From Actinoplanes xinjiangensis (GTDB lineage: Bacteria; Actinomycetota; Actinomycetes; Mycobacteriales; Micromonosporaceae): DNA of 64,000 nt. Below the pieces are notes generated by a model. The model saw only the letters and a program-made list of their open reading frames with translations. It did no database searches and had not been told where the DNA came from. Below, in pieces: positions 1 to 7,176 of this stretch (within the stretch, counting starts at the first letter, position 1; every line of letters starts with the position of its first letter). The stretch lies in NCBI RefSeq assembly GCF_003148685.1, contig NZ_QGGR01000029.1, positions 1-64,000 of the forward strand, in the 5' to 3' direction. Position numbers and translations under genes: made by a program.

Positions 1-271
1 CGAAACCATTATCTACTGGGCGGCAATCCTTCAGATGACCCGCCGCCACGCCCGTACCACAACCACCGCTATATAGATCAGAAACAGGCTCTATAGCAGC
101 GACGAGCATCCACGATTCCCGATCGTGTGCGCCTGACGTCTCTTGCCGGTGCAGCCGCCCGGTTCGATCCGCGGGGACAGTAGGCGGCGCCCTTGACCGC
201 GGGACCGGTCCTCCGCTGGGGCGACAGTGCGGCGGCCGGCCGGAGCCGGCGGTGCGGATACGGTTCTACGG

Positions 272-808
272 GTGGACATCGAACTGATCGATGGCGACAT
301 CACGGTTCAGCGGGTCGACGTGATCGTCAACGCGGCCAACTCGTCGCTGCTCGGTGGCGGTGGTGTGGACGGGGCGATCCATCGGAAAGGTGGCCCCGAG
401 ATCCTGGCGGAGACCCGGATGCTGCGTGCCTCGAAGTACGGGCGGGGCTTGCCGACCGGACAGGCCGTCGCGACCACTGCCGGCCGACTTCCCGCGACGT
501 GGGTGGTGCACACCGTCGGACCGGTCTTCAGCGCCGAGGAGGACCGGTCGGAACTGCTGCGGGCCTGCTACGCCAACTCGCTGCGCGTCGCCGACGAGCT
601 CGGTGCCGGGTCGATCGCGTTCCCGCTGATCTCGGCCGGCATCTACCGGTGGCCGGTCGAGGACGCGGTTCGGCAGGCGCTCACCGTGCTCCGCGCGGCC
701 CGGCCTGAGCATCTGCGGACGGCGACGCTCGTCCTGTTCGGCGCCGACACGGCCGCGATCGCTCACGGTGTGGCCGGTGACCAGCGGCACCAGCCGGACA
801 GCCGCTGA
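272..808 (+). CDS. Macrodomain protein (probable O-acetyl-ADP-ribose deacetylase)
   Basis: A 178-residue single-domain protein of the YmdB/macro family, which bind ADP-ribose and often hydrolyse O-acetyl-ADP-ribose or remove ADP-ribose from proteins in the cytoplasm. The family signature is clear: NAANSSLLGGGGVDGAIH near residues 20-37 (ADP-ribose loop 1), HTVGPVF in the middle and PLISAGIYRWP near 112-122 (loop 2). The GTG at 272 is preferred over an ATG at 227 because the domain begins immediately with IELIDGDIT; the extra 15 upstream residues are low-complexity. Monocistronic here; no partner is visible. Confidence 0.87.
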   Translation: MDIELIDGDITVQRVDVIVNAANSSLLGGGGVDGAIHRKGGPEILAETRMLRASKYGRGLPTGQAVATTAGRLPATWVVHTVGPVFSAEEDRSELLRACYANSLRVADELGAGSIAFPLISAGIYRWPVEDAVRQALTVLRAARPEHLRTATLVLFGADTAAIAHGVAGDQRHQPDSR

Positions 809-856
809 GAGCCCGGCCCGCGCGAGCCGGACACCCAGCGAGCTGAGCGTATCGCG

Positions 857-1042
857 AGGTAGACGCGCTGCTAGGTGGGCGAGCTAGGCGCATCCCGAAG
901 GCGGGCGCGTTGCGGGCTGGATGCACCGCGGACTGGATGCACCGCGAGCCGGATGCACCGGGCGCTGGTCGCACCGCTAGTTGGACGCCAGGCGAAGTGG
1001 GTGCGCTGTGAGGTGGATGCGCTGTGAGGTGGGCGCTGCGCG
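857..1042. repeat. Degenerate 16-bp tandem repeats
   Basis: From 915 to 1042 eight consecutive 16-bp units can be aligned, starting with GGCTGGATGCACCGCG, GACTGGATGCACCGCG and AGCCGGATGCACCGGG and drifting to AGGTGGATGCGCTGTG. Two further related units sit at 857-888. The array fills most of the gap between the macrodomain gene and the end of the LacI gene. No reading frame or hairpin explains it. Confidence 0.7.
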
Positions 1043-1062
1043 TGGGGGGCGGCCGGAAGGGG

Positions 1063-2076
1063 TCAGGCGGAGGCTCGGGTGATCAGCTCGGTGGGCAGGA
1101 TGATCGCCGGATCGATGTCGGGGTCGCCGGCGATCAGGCGCAGCATCTGGCGGGCCATCACCCGGCCGGCCTCGGCGATCGGCTGGCGGACCGTGGTGAG
1201 CGGCGGGTCGCTGTACCGGCTGATCTCGAAGTCGTCGAAGCCGATCACCGCGACGTCGTCCGGTACGCGGCGACCGGCGTCACGCAGCGCCTGGAGAGCG
1301 CCGTGGGCCATCAGGTCGGAGGCGGCGAAGACCGCGTCGAGGTCGGGGTCCTGGGCGAGGAGGGCGCGCATCGCGGTGACCCCGGATTCGCGGGTGAAGT
1401 CGCCGGCCGCCACCAGGGACGGCAGGCCGGCCCGGCGGAGGGTCTCGTGGTATCCGGTGAGGCGTTCGAGGCCGGCCACCATGTCCTGCGGCCCGGCTAT
1501 CGTCGCGATCCGCCGGCGTCCGGACGTGATCAGGAGGTCGAGGGCCGCGGCGACTCCGCCGGCGTGGTCGACGTCCACGTAGGGGACCGGCGGGTCGGCG
1601 AGCATCGGGCGGCCGCTGCAGATCACCGGGATGCCGCGGCGGGCCAGCAGGCCGGGTAGCGGGTCGGCGCCGTGGATGGAGGCGAACATGACGCCGTCGA
1701 CGTGGCCGGCGACGGCGTAGCGCTCGACCCGGTGGTATCCGGCGGCCGAGCCGGCCATCATCAGCACCAGCTGCTTGTCGGCGGCCTCCAACTCGGAGCC
1801 GACACCGCGGATGATGGCCGGGAAGAACAGGTCGTCGGAGAAGACCCGGTTCGCGGTCTCCGGCAGGATCAGTGCGATCGAGTCGGTCTGCCGGGTGACG
1901 AGGCTCCGGGCCGCCTGGTTCGGCACGTAACCGAGCTCCTCGACGGCCCGGTTGACGGCCTCACGGATGGTGGCCGCGACGGTGGTGGATCCGTTGACGA
2001 CGCGGGACACCGTCGCCCGGGACACCCCGGCTCGACGGGCGACCGCTTCCAGAGTCGGCCGTTCCCGCGTCGTCAC
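1063..2076 (-). CDS. LacI-family transcriptional regulator
   Basis: A 337-residue repressor-type protein. The N-terminal helix-turn-helix (TLEAVARRAGVSRATVSRVV, residues 8-27) is typical LacI, followed by a periplasmic-binding-protein-like sugar sensor with characteristic segments such as VIGFDDFEISRYSDPPLTTV near the C-terminus. GTG start. It lies 39 bp downstream of the GH1 beta-glucosidase gene on the same strand, so the two are probably co-transcribed and this protein likely controls that gene through the palindrome at 3552-3565. By analogy with CebR/BglR the effector may be a beta-glucoside such as cellobiose; that is inference. Confidence 0.9.
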   Translation of the reverse strand: MTTRERPTLEAVARRAGVSRATVSRVVNGSTTVAATIREAVNRAVEELGYVPNQAARSLVTRQTDSIALILPETANRVFSDDLFFPAIIRGVGSELEAADKQLVLMMAGSAAGYHRVERYAVAGHVDGVMFASIHGADPLPGLLARRGIPVICSGRPMLADPPVPYVDVDHAGGVAAALDLLITSGRRRIATIAGPQDMVAGLERLTGYHETLRRAGLPSLVAAGDFTRESGVTAMRALLAQDPDLDAVFAASDLMAHGALQALRDAGRRVPDDVAVIGFDDFEISRYSDPPLTTVRQPIAEAGRVMARQMLRLIAGDPDIDPAIILPTELITRASA

Positions 2077-2115
2077 AACCCGCTCCCGTCGTCGATGGTC
2101 CGGCGATCGCGGGGA

Positions 2116-3501
2116 TCACTCCAGGCCGTTACGCCGGATCACCTCGCGGTACCACTTCGCGCTGTCCTTGAGCACACGCTGCTGCGTCGTGTAGTCGACG
2201 TGCACGATACCGAAGCGCTTCGCGTACCCCTCGGCCCATTCGAAGTTGTCCATCAATGACCAGGCGAAGTAGCCGCGGAGGTCGACGCCGGCGGCCAGGG
2301 CGTCGTGGCAGGCGCGCAGGTGGGCGTCGACGTACTCGATACGCAGCGGGTCGTGGACGCCCTCGGGGTAGGCCGCGCCGTTCTCGGTGATCATCAGCGG
2401 GGTGCCCGGGTAGTCCCGGTGGATGCGGGTGAGCAGTCGGGTCAGCGACGCCGGCTCGATCTGCCAGCCCATGTCGGTGACCGGGCCGACCGGCTTGCGG
2501 AAGGCGATGCCCTCGCTGCCCGGGTAGTCGAGGGCGGCAGGCTGGCCGGGCTTCGCCGACACGTACGACGGGGTGTAGAAGTTGATGCCCAGCACGTCGA
2601 TCGGCGCGTTGATGATCGTCTCGTCGCCGTCCTTGATGAAGGACAGGTCGGTGATCCGCGAGACGTGTTCGAGCACGTCGGCCGGGTAGTGGCCGCGCAG
2701 CAGCGGGTCGAGGAAGATCCGGTTGGCGACGCCGTCGATGACGCGGGCGGCCTCGACGTCGGCCGGGTTCGTCGGGTCGAGCGGGGAGACCTCACACGGG
2801 TTGAGCGTGATGCTGATGCTCTGCGCGCCGGCCGAGCGCAGCGCCCGGGCGGCCAGGCCGTGGGCCAGGTTGAGGTGGTGGACGGCGGCCAGCGAGCCGG
2901 CCGGGTCCTGACGGCCGGGGGCGTGGATGCCGTTGCCGTAACCGAGGTAGGCCGCGCACCACGGTTCGTTCAGCGTGGTCCAGGTGCCGACCCGGTCGCC
3001 GAGACGGCCGTAGACGATCTGCGCGTACTCGGCGAAGGCCTCGGCGGTCTCCCGCACGGTCCAGCCGCCGCGGTCCTCCAGCGTCTGCGGGAGGTCCCAG
3101 TGGTAGAGCGTGACGACCGGGTCGATGCCCTTGCTGAGCAGCTCGTCGGTGAGCCGGTCGTAGAAGTCGAGGCCGCGGGTGTTGACCGGACCGGTGCCGT
3201 CCGGGCGGATGCGCGGCCAGGCGACCGAGAAACGGTAGGCGCCGAGGTTGAGGTCGGCCATCAGGGCGACGTCCTCGGCATACCGGTGGTAGTGATCGCA
3301 CGCGACGTCACCGGTGTGGCCCGCGTGGACCTTTCCCGGCGTACGGCTGAAGGTGTCCCAGATGGACGGGCCGCGACCGTCCTCCCTGACAGCGCCCTCG
3401 ATCTGGTACGAGGCCGTGGCCGTCCCCCAGACGAAGCCTTCGGGGAAGGTGATCCCCGTCGGGGCCGGCTGCGCCGACGTGGACGTGACGGTTGCCGTCA
3501 T
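2116..3501 (-). CDS. GH1 family beta-glucosidase
   Basis: A 461-residue glycoside hydrolase family 1 enzyme, full length for the family. The N-terminus [19 protein letters not shown] is the GH1 signature. The acid/base glutamate lies in TLNEPW (E179) and the nucleophile in ITENGAAY (E373). No signal peptide, so it acts in the cytoplasm on imported beta-glucosides such as cellobiose, releasing glucose. First gene of a two-gene unit with the LacI regulator; a CebR-like operator lies in its upstream region. Confidence 0.95.
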   Translation of the reverse strand: MTATVTSTSAQPAPTGITFPEGFVWGTATASYQIEGAVREDGRGPSIWDTFSRTPGKVHAGHTGDVACDHYHRYAEDVALMADLNLGAYRFSVAWPRIRPDGTGPVNTRGLDFYDRLTDELLSKGIDPVVTLYHWDLPQTLEDRGGWTVRETAEAFAEYAQIVYGRLGDRVGTWTTLNEPWCAAYLGYGNGIHAPGRQDPAGSLAAVHHLNLAHGLAARALRSAGAQSISITLNPCEVSPLDPTNPADVEAARVIDGVANRIFLDPLLRGHYPADVLEHVSRITDLSFIKDGDETIINAPIDVLGINFYTPSYVSAKPGQPAALDYPGSEGIAFRKPVGPVTDMGWQIEPASLTRLLTRIHRDYPGTPLMITENGAAYPEGVHDPLRIEYVDAHLRACHDALAAGVDLRGYFAWSLMDNFEWAEGYAKRFGIVHVDYTTQQRVLKDSAKWYREVIRRNGLE

Positions 3502-3551
3502 GTCATCTGCTCCTGATGATCCGCCGAACTTAACCGGTTCATCTTACGGCC

Positions 3552-3565
3552 TGAGAGCGCTCCAA
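3552..3565. promoter_or_regulatory. CebR/LacI-type operator upstream of beta-glucosidase
   Basis: The sequence TGAGAGCGCTCCAA matches 12 of 14 positions of the TGGGAGCGCTCCCA operator known for CebR in Streptomyces. It lies 50 bp upstream of the GH1 start codon, a suitable place for repression by the LacI protein encoded downstream. Confidence 0.65.
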
Positions 3566-3586
3566 CAAGGGTACGGCGGTCAAAGT

Positions 3587-4345
3587 TCAGCCGGTACGCA
3601 GCGCCTGGAAGAGGCGAGGGTCCCCACTGAGCGCCAATTGGTCCGCTCGTTTGCGGCCCATCAGGGCCAATTGCAGGTCGCTCACGCTGCCGGTCGCCTT
3701 GGCCCGCGCGTGATGATCGTCGCTGTCCAGAATCGTGCCGGTGTCCAGCAGGGCGATCCCCGCGCCACGAAGCCGGATGAACCACTCCTGCCCGGCGTCC
3801 GTGCCGACCAGGTGCACGACGCCGTGCAGATCGGTCGGCCCCTGGCGCCGGCCGGCCGGCAGCCACGTGTCCAGGATCTCGCCGACGCCGTCGGTCGCGA
3901 GTTTCGTCTCGATCGGCGTGGCCCGGCCCGCGGCCGACTCCGCGTCCCACCGGTGCACCGAGATCTCGTGTGCCATCCGGCGGTCCCAGAAGCCGGCCCG
4001 TTTCGGCTGGGGTGCCCAGTTCCACGCCGGGAAGTCCTGATCGAGCGCCTCCAGCGTCTCGATCGTGCCGGTCAGTTCGCGCCGCAACAGGTCGAGCGTC
4101 TCCGGCCAGTCACTGCGGGGCAGGGTCGGTGCGCTCTCCGGGACGGAGGTGACCCCGCGCGCCACCGTGCCGCGCACCCAGTGCAGCACCTCGGTGACAT
4201 GGTGGGCGAGGTCGGCCACGGTCCAGTCCGGGCAGCCGGGAACCGCCGGCTCCGGGCCCATCTCGGCGACGGCGTCCCAGAGTGCCGGCCCATCGGCGCG
4301 CAGCGCCCCGAGCCAGAAATCCTTCGTCGCGTGCAACCTGTTCAT
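3587..4345 (-). CDS. Maleylpyruvate isomerase-family (DinB-like) protein
   Basis: 252 residues. The N-terminal half (ALWDAVAEMGPEPAVPGCPDWTV-type start, then ADLAHHVTEVLHWVRG) matches the TIGR03083 / mycothiol-dependent maleylpyruvate isomerase N-terminal four-helix bundle, in which histidines bind a metal and mycothiol can be the cofactor. The C-terminal half resembles the SCP2-like domain found in such proteins. Substrate unknown. It stands alone, reading divergently from murB. mshA, needed for mycothiol synthesis, is also in this window. Confidence 0.75.
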   Translation of the reverse strand: MNRLHATKDFWLGALRADGPALWDAVAEMGPEPAVPGCPDWTVADLAHHVTEVLHWVRGTVARGVTSVPESAPTLPRSDWPETLDLLRRELTGTIETLEALDQDFPAWNWAPQPKRAGFWDRRMAHEISVHRWDAESAAGRATPIETKLATDGVGEILDTWLPAGRRQGPTDLHGVVHLVGTDAGQEWFIRLRGAGIALLDTGTILDSDDHHARAKATGSVSDLQLALMGRKRADQLALSGDPRLFQALRTG

Positions 4346-4411
4346 CGCAGTCTCCCCGCTCGCCTGACCGCCGGTGAACCTTCCCCTCGGGCGGACCTTA
4401 GGGTTGGCGTC

Positions 4412-5452
4412 GTGACTGATACCCCTTCGGCCCCGGAGAGATTCCTGTCGGCGTACACGACGCTACGCCTCGGCGGGCCCGCAGGCACAGTGACCACCGC
4501 GGTCCATACGGACGAGGCGGTCGGTGCGGTGCGCTCGGCCGCGGCGGCCGGTCGCCGGCTGCTGGTCCTCGCCGGGGGCAGCAACGTGGTGATCGGCGAC
4601 GACGGCTTCGACGGTGAGGTGCTGCTGCTGCGTACCCGGGGCGTCGAGGTCACCGGTGAGGACGCCGCCGGCGTCCTGGTGCGGGTCGCCGCGGGCGAGC
4701 CCTGGGACGATTTCGTGGCGTACGCGGTGACGAACGGCCTGTCCGGTGTCGAATGCCTGTCCGGCATCCCGGGCGCCGCCGGGTCCACCCCGATCCAGAA
4801 CGTCGGGGCGTACGGCCAGGAGGTGGCGCACACCATCGAGGCGGTGCACGCGTACGACCGGGTGGCCGACGAGATCCGGGTGATGACCCCGCAGGAGTGC
4901 CGCTTCGGGTACCGGACCAGCGTCTTCAAGCACGACGACCGTTTCCTGGTCACCGCGGTCGACTTCCGGCTGGCCCGGTCGGGCGAGTCGGCCCCGATCC
5001 GGTATGCGGAGCTGGCCCGCTCGCTCGGTGCCGGGGCCGGCGACCGGGTGCCGCTGCGCCAGGCCCGGGACACCGTGCTCAAGCTGCGCGCGGGGAAGGG
5101 CATGGTGCTCGACCCGGAGGACCGCGACACCTGGTCGGTCGGCTCGTTCTTCACCAACCCGGTGGTTCCGTCCGCCGTGCTGGAAAGCCTCGGCGAGGTG
5201 CCGAACTGGCCGGGCGCCGACGGGACGGTCAAGCTCCCGGCGGCCTGGCTGATCGAGCACGCCGGTTTCCCGAAGGGTTTCGCCGGTGACGGGGTGGCCA
5301 TCTCCGGCAAGCACACCCTCGCGCTCACCAACCGGGGGGCGGGCACCACGACAGCGCTGCTGGATCTGGCCCGGACCATCCGTGACGGGGTCCGGGCCAG
5401 GTTCGGCGTCGAGTTGCACCCGGAGCCGGTGCTGATCAACTGCGCGCTCTGA
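4412..5452 (+). CDS. murB: UDP-N-acetylmuramate dehydrogenase
   Basis: A 346-residue MurB, which reduces UDP-GlcNAc-enolpyruvate to UDP-MurNAc in peptidoglycan synthesis using FAD and NADPH. The FAD-binding segment LVLAGGSNVVIGDDGFDG, the GIPGAAGSTPIQNVGAYGQE motif and SVGSFFTNPVV (catalytic serine region) are all present, ending with PAAWLIEHAGF. GTG at 4412 is chosen because the long open frame upstream (from 3314) overlaps the antisense DinB-like gene and has no domain content. In M. tuberculosis murB (Rv0482) neighbours the mshA-senX3-regX3 block, which here lies about 47 kb away across the motility locus. Confidence 0.96.
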   Translation: MTDTPSAPERFLSAYTTLRLGGPAGTVTTAVHTDEAVGAVRSAAAAGRRLLVLAGGSNVVIGDDGFDGEVLLLRTRGVEVTGEDAAGVLVRVAAGEPWDDFVAYAVTNGLSGVECLSGIPGAAGSTPIQNVGAYGQEVAHTIEAVHAYDRVADEIRVMTPQECRFGYRTSVFKHDDRFLVTAVDFRLARSGESAPIRYAELARSLGAGAGDRVPLRQARDTVLKLRAGKGMVLDPEDRDTWSVGSFFTNPVVPSAVLESLGEVPNWPGADGTVKLPAAWLIEHAGFPKGFAGDGVAISGKHTLALTNRGAGTTTALLDLARTIRDGVRARFGVELHPEPVLINCAL

Positions 5453-5467
5453 CCGGGTTCCGGTGGC

Positions 5468-6085
5468 TCACACCCACCCGAACACCTGCGTGTAATAAGG
5501 AGTGCCGTCGGCGGAGTAGGCCACTCCGGCGCCGAACGACCTGGCCTTGCAGTTGAGGATGTTGCGGCGGTGCCCGGGGCTGGCCATCCAGGCCTTCACC
5601 ACCTCGGGCGCGGTGCGGTAACCCCAGGCGATGTTCTCCCCGGCCGGCTGCCGGTAACCGGACTCGGTACTGCGGTCGACGAAGGTCGAGCCGTCCCGCC
5701 AGACGTGGCTGAACAGCCTGGTCCGGGCCATGTAGTTGCTCTGCCGCAACGACGCGGTGACCAGGTGGCCGTCGACCGCCAGCGCGGGACAGCCGGCCTC
5801 CCGGCGTTCCTCGTTGGTCAGCCGGACGACCTGCACCATGACGGCGCGGGCCCGTACCTGGACCGGGTTGAGAGAAGGCTTGGGCCGGGTGGCGGGCGGT
5901 GCGGCCGGAGCCGCGGCGGCCCGGGGTGCTCCCGGGATGACGGGTGCCGTGGCGGCCGGTGGTGACGGGGTTCCCTGGGGGCGCGGCGGCACGACCGGTC
6001 CCTGGGCCAGGGCCGGTGCGGAGAGTGCGAACAGCGCGGGCGCCGCCGCGAGCGCGGCGACACGTCGTACCACCAGGTCGAACAC
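5468..6085 (-). CDS. Secreted CAP/SCP-domain protein
   Basis: About 205 residues from a GTG at 6085. The N-terminus VVRRVAALAAAPALFALSAPALA is a signal peptide, followed by a Pro/Ala linker and a CAP domain (residues ~85-205) with LTNEERREAGCPAL, SHVWRDGSTF, GENIAWGY and ASPGHRRNILN. These are the cavity histidine/glutamate motifs of bacterial YkwD-type CAP proteins, whose role is mostly unknown. The open frame extends upstream to 6163, but those 26 residues carry no signal-peptide features. Convergent with murB, 15 bp apart. Confidence 0.85.
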   Translation of the reverse strand: MFDLVVRRVAALAAAPALFALSAPALAQGPVVPPRPQGTPSPPAATAPVIPGAPRAAAAPAAPPATRPKPSLNPVQVRARAVMVQVVRLTNEERREAGCPALAVDGHLVTASLRQSNYMARTRLFSHVWRDGSTFVDRSTESGYRQPAGENIAWGYRTAPEVVKAWMASPGHRRNILNCKARSFGAGVAYSADGTPYYTQVFGWV

Positions 6086-6392
6086 GGGTGCCTCCCGGAT
6101 CGCATTGACCGGGCGCGGATCGCCCGTCACGGCTATCGCACCCCGTACCTCGCGGCGTGTCACATCTTTCTCGGAAAGGGCGATAAGCCGTAGAAGAAAT
6201 GTCAGGCTGTAGGGATGTCCCGCTCGGGCCGGTGGGTCGCTCGGCGTTCGGCCCGTCTCAGCGGATCCTCGCGGACCGGCTCGGACCCCGTCACCCGACG
6301 CTAGACTGTCACTGTCCGTAAATAGGCGATGACATCACGCTATATGGTGGTTTTGCGCCGCCAGTGCGGGTTAGGGACAGGGTGAGCACACG

Positions 6393-7091
6393 ATGAGTCG
6401 CCTACTCGTGGTCGAGGACGACCCGGACATCGCACTCGCTCTCCGGTTGTTGTTCAGCCGGGCCGGTTACGAGGTGGCGCACGCCGCCGACGGCCGCTCC
6501 GGGCTGAAAGAGGCCTACGCCGAACACCCCGATCTGGTGGTGCTGGACGTCGGCCTGCCGGAGATGGACGGCTGGCAGGTGCTGGAGCGGCTGCGGGACG
6601 TCTCGGATGTGCCGGTGCTCGTCCTCACCGCACACGGCCAGGAGGCGGAGAAGGTGCGCGGCCTACGGGGCGGCGCCGACGACTACCTGACCAAGCCGTT
6701 CGCCAACAACGAATTGCTGGCCCGGGTGGAGGCCCTGCTGCGGCGCTCCTCCTCCGGACAGAACAGCTGGGCCAGCCAGGTCTACGACGACGGCCTGGTG
6801 CACCTCGACCCGACCAAGCGCCGGGTCTATGTCAAGGGTGAGGAGAAGCGCCTCACTCCGACCGAGTTCCGCCTGCTCAACGCGTTGGTGCGGCATGCCG
6901 GCGCGGTTCTCTCGCCGAACCAGCTGCTTACCCAGGCCTGGGACGACCCGACCGGCATCGGTCAGGAGCGGGTCAAGTTCGCGGTGCTGCGGCTGCGGCG
7001 CAAGCTCGGCTGGTCCGACCCCGAGGAGTCACCGATCGAATCGGTGCGCGGGTTCGGCTATCGCTACCGCCGCCCGGGCGGGGAGTCCTGA
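6393..7091 (+). CDS. tcrA: Orphan OmpR-type response regulator, probable TcrA
   Basis: 232 residues: receiver domain with phosphoacceptor D52 (VVLDVGLPEMDG), acidic pair D9-D10, switch threonine in LTAHG and lysine in LTKPF, then a winged-helix DNA-binding domain (LTPTEFRLLNALVRHAGAVLS to SVRGFGYRYRRP). No cognate kinase gene is adjacent. From memory, A. missouriensis TcrA is an orphan regulator of this type, encoded beside the chemotaxis-flagellar cluster, that activates sporangium, flagellar and dehiscence genes. The two TcrA-box-like repeats in this window fit. The name rests on position and architecture, not on a database comparison. Confidence 0.75.
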   Translation: MSRLLVVEDDPDIALALRLLFSRAGYEVAHAADGRSGLKEAYAEHPDLVVLDVGLPEMDGWQVLERLRDVSDVPVLVLTAHGQEAEKVRGLRGGADDYLTKPFANNELLARVEALLRRSSSGQNSWASQVYDDGLVHLDPTKRRVYVKGEEKRLTPTEFRLLNALVRHAGAVLSPNQLLTQAWDDPTGIGQERVKFAVLRLRRKLGWSDPEESPIESVRGFGYRYRRPGGES

Positions 7092-7116
7092 TCATTCCGG
7101 CGTACCGGGCGATCTT

Positions 7117-7142
7117 CTCAGTTGGTGCCCCGAGGGGTCGAT
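7117..7142 (+). promoter_or_regulatory. Weak FliA-type promoter for the che operon
   Basis: CTCA at 7117-7120, 16 nt, then GTCGAT at 7137-7142. This is 8 of 10 positions of CTCA-n16-GCCGAA and lies 34 nt upstream of the cheA start codon. Weaker than the other sites in the window. Confidence 0.4.
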
Positions 7143-7176
7143 GAGGGCAGTGAAGCCGAGCAGGAGGTAGCAAGTC

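Noticed and set aside
855-1045. CRISPR array
   Set aside because: The 16-bp units are directly adjacent with no spacers and are too divergent; no cas genes are near.
2305-3516. 403-codon plus-strand open frame opposite the beta-glucosidase
   Set aside because: The opposite strand encodes a complete GH1 enzyme with both catalytic glutamates; this is its shadow.
3314-4411. Long upstream extension of murB
   Set aside because: It overlaps two genes on the other strand and lacks MurB-like sequence; MurB starts at GTG 4412.
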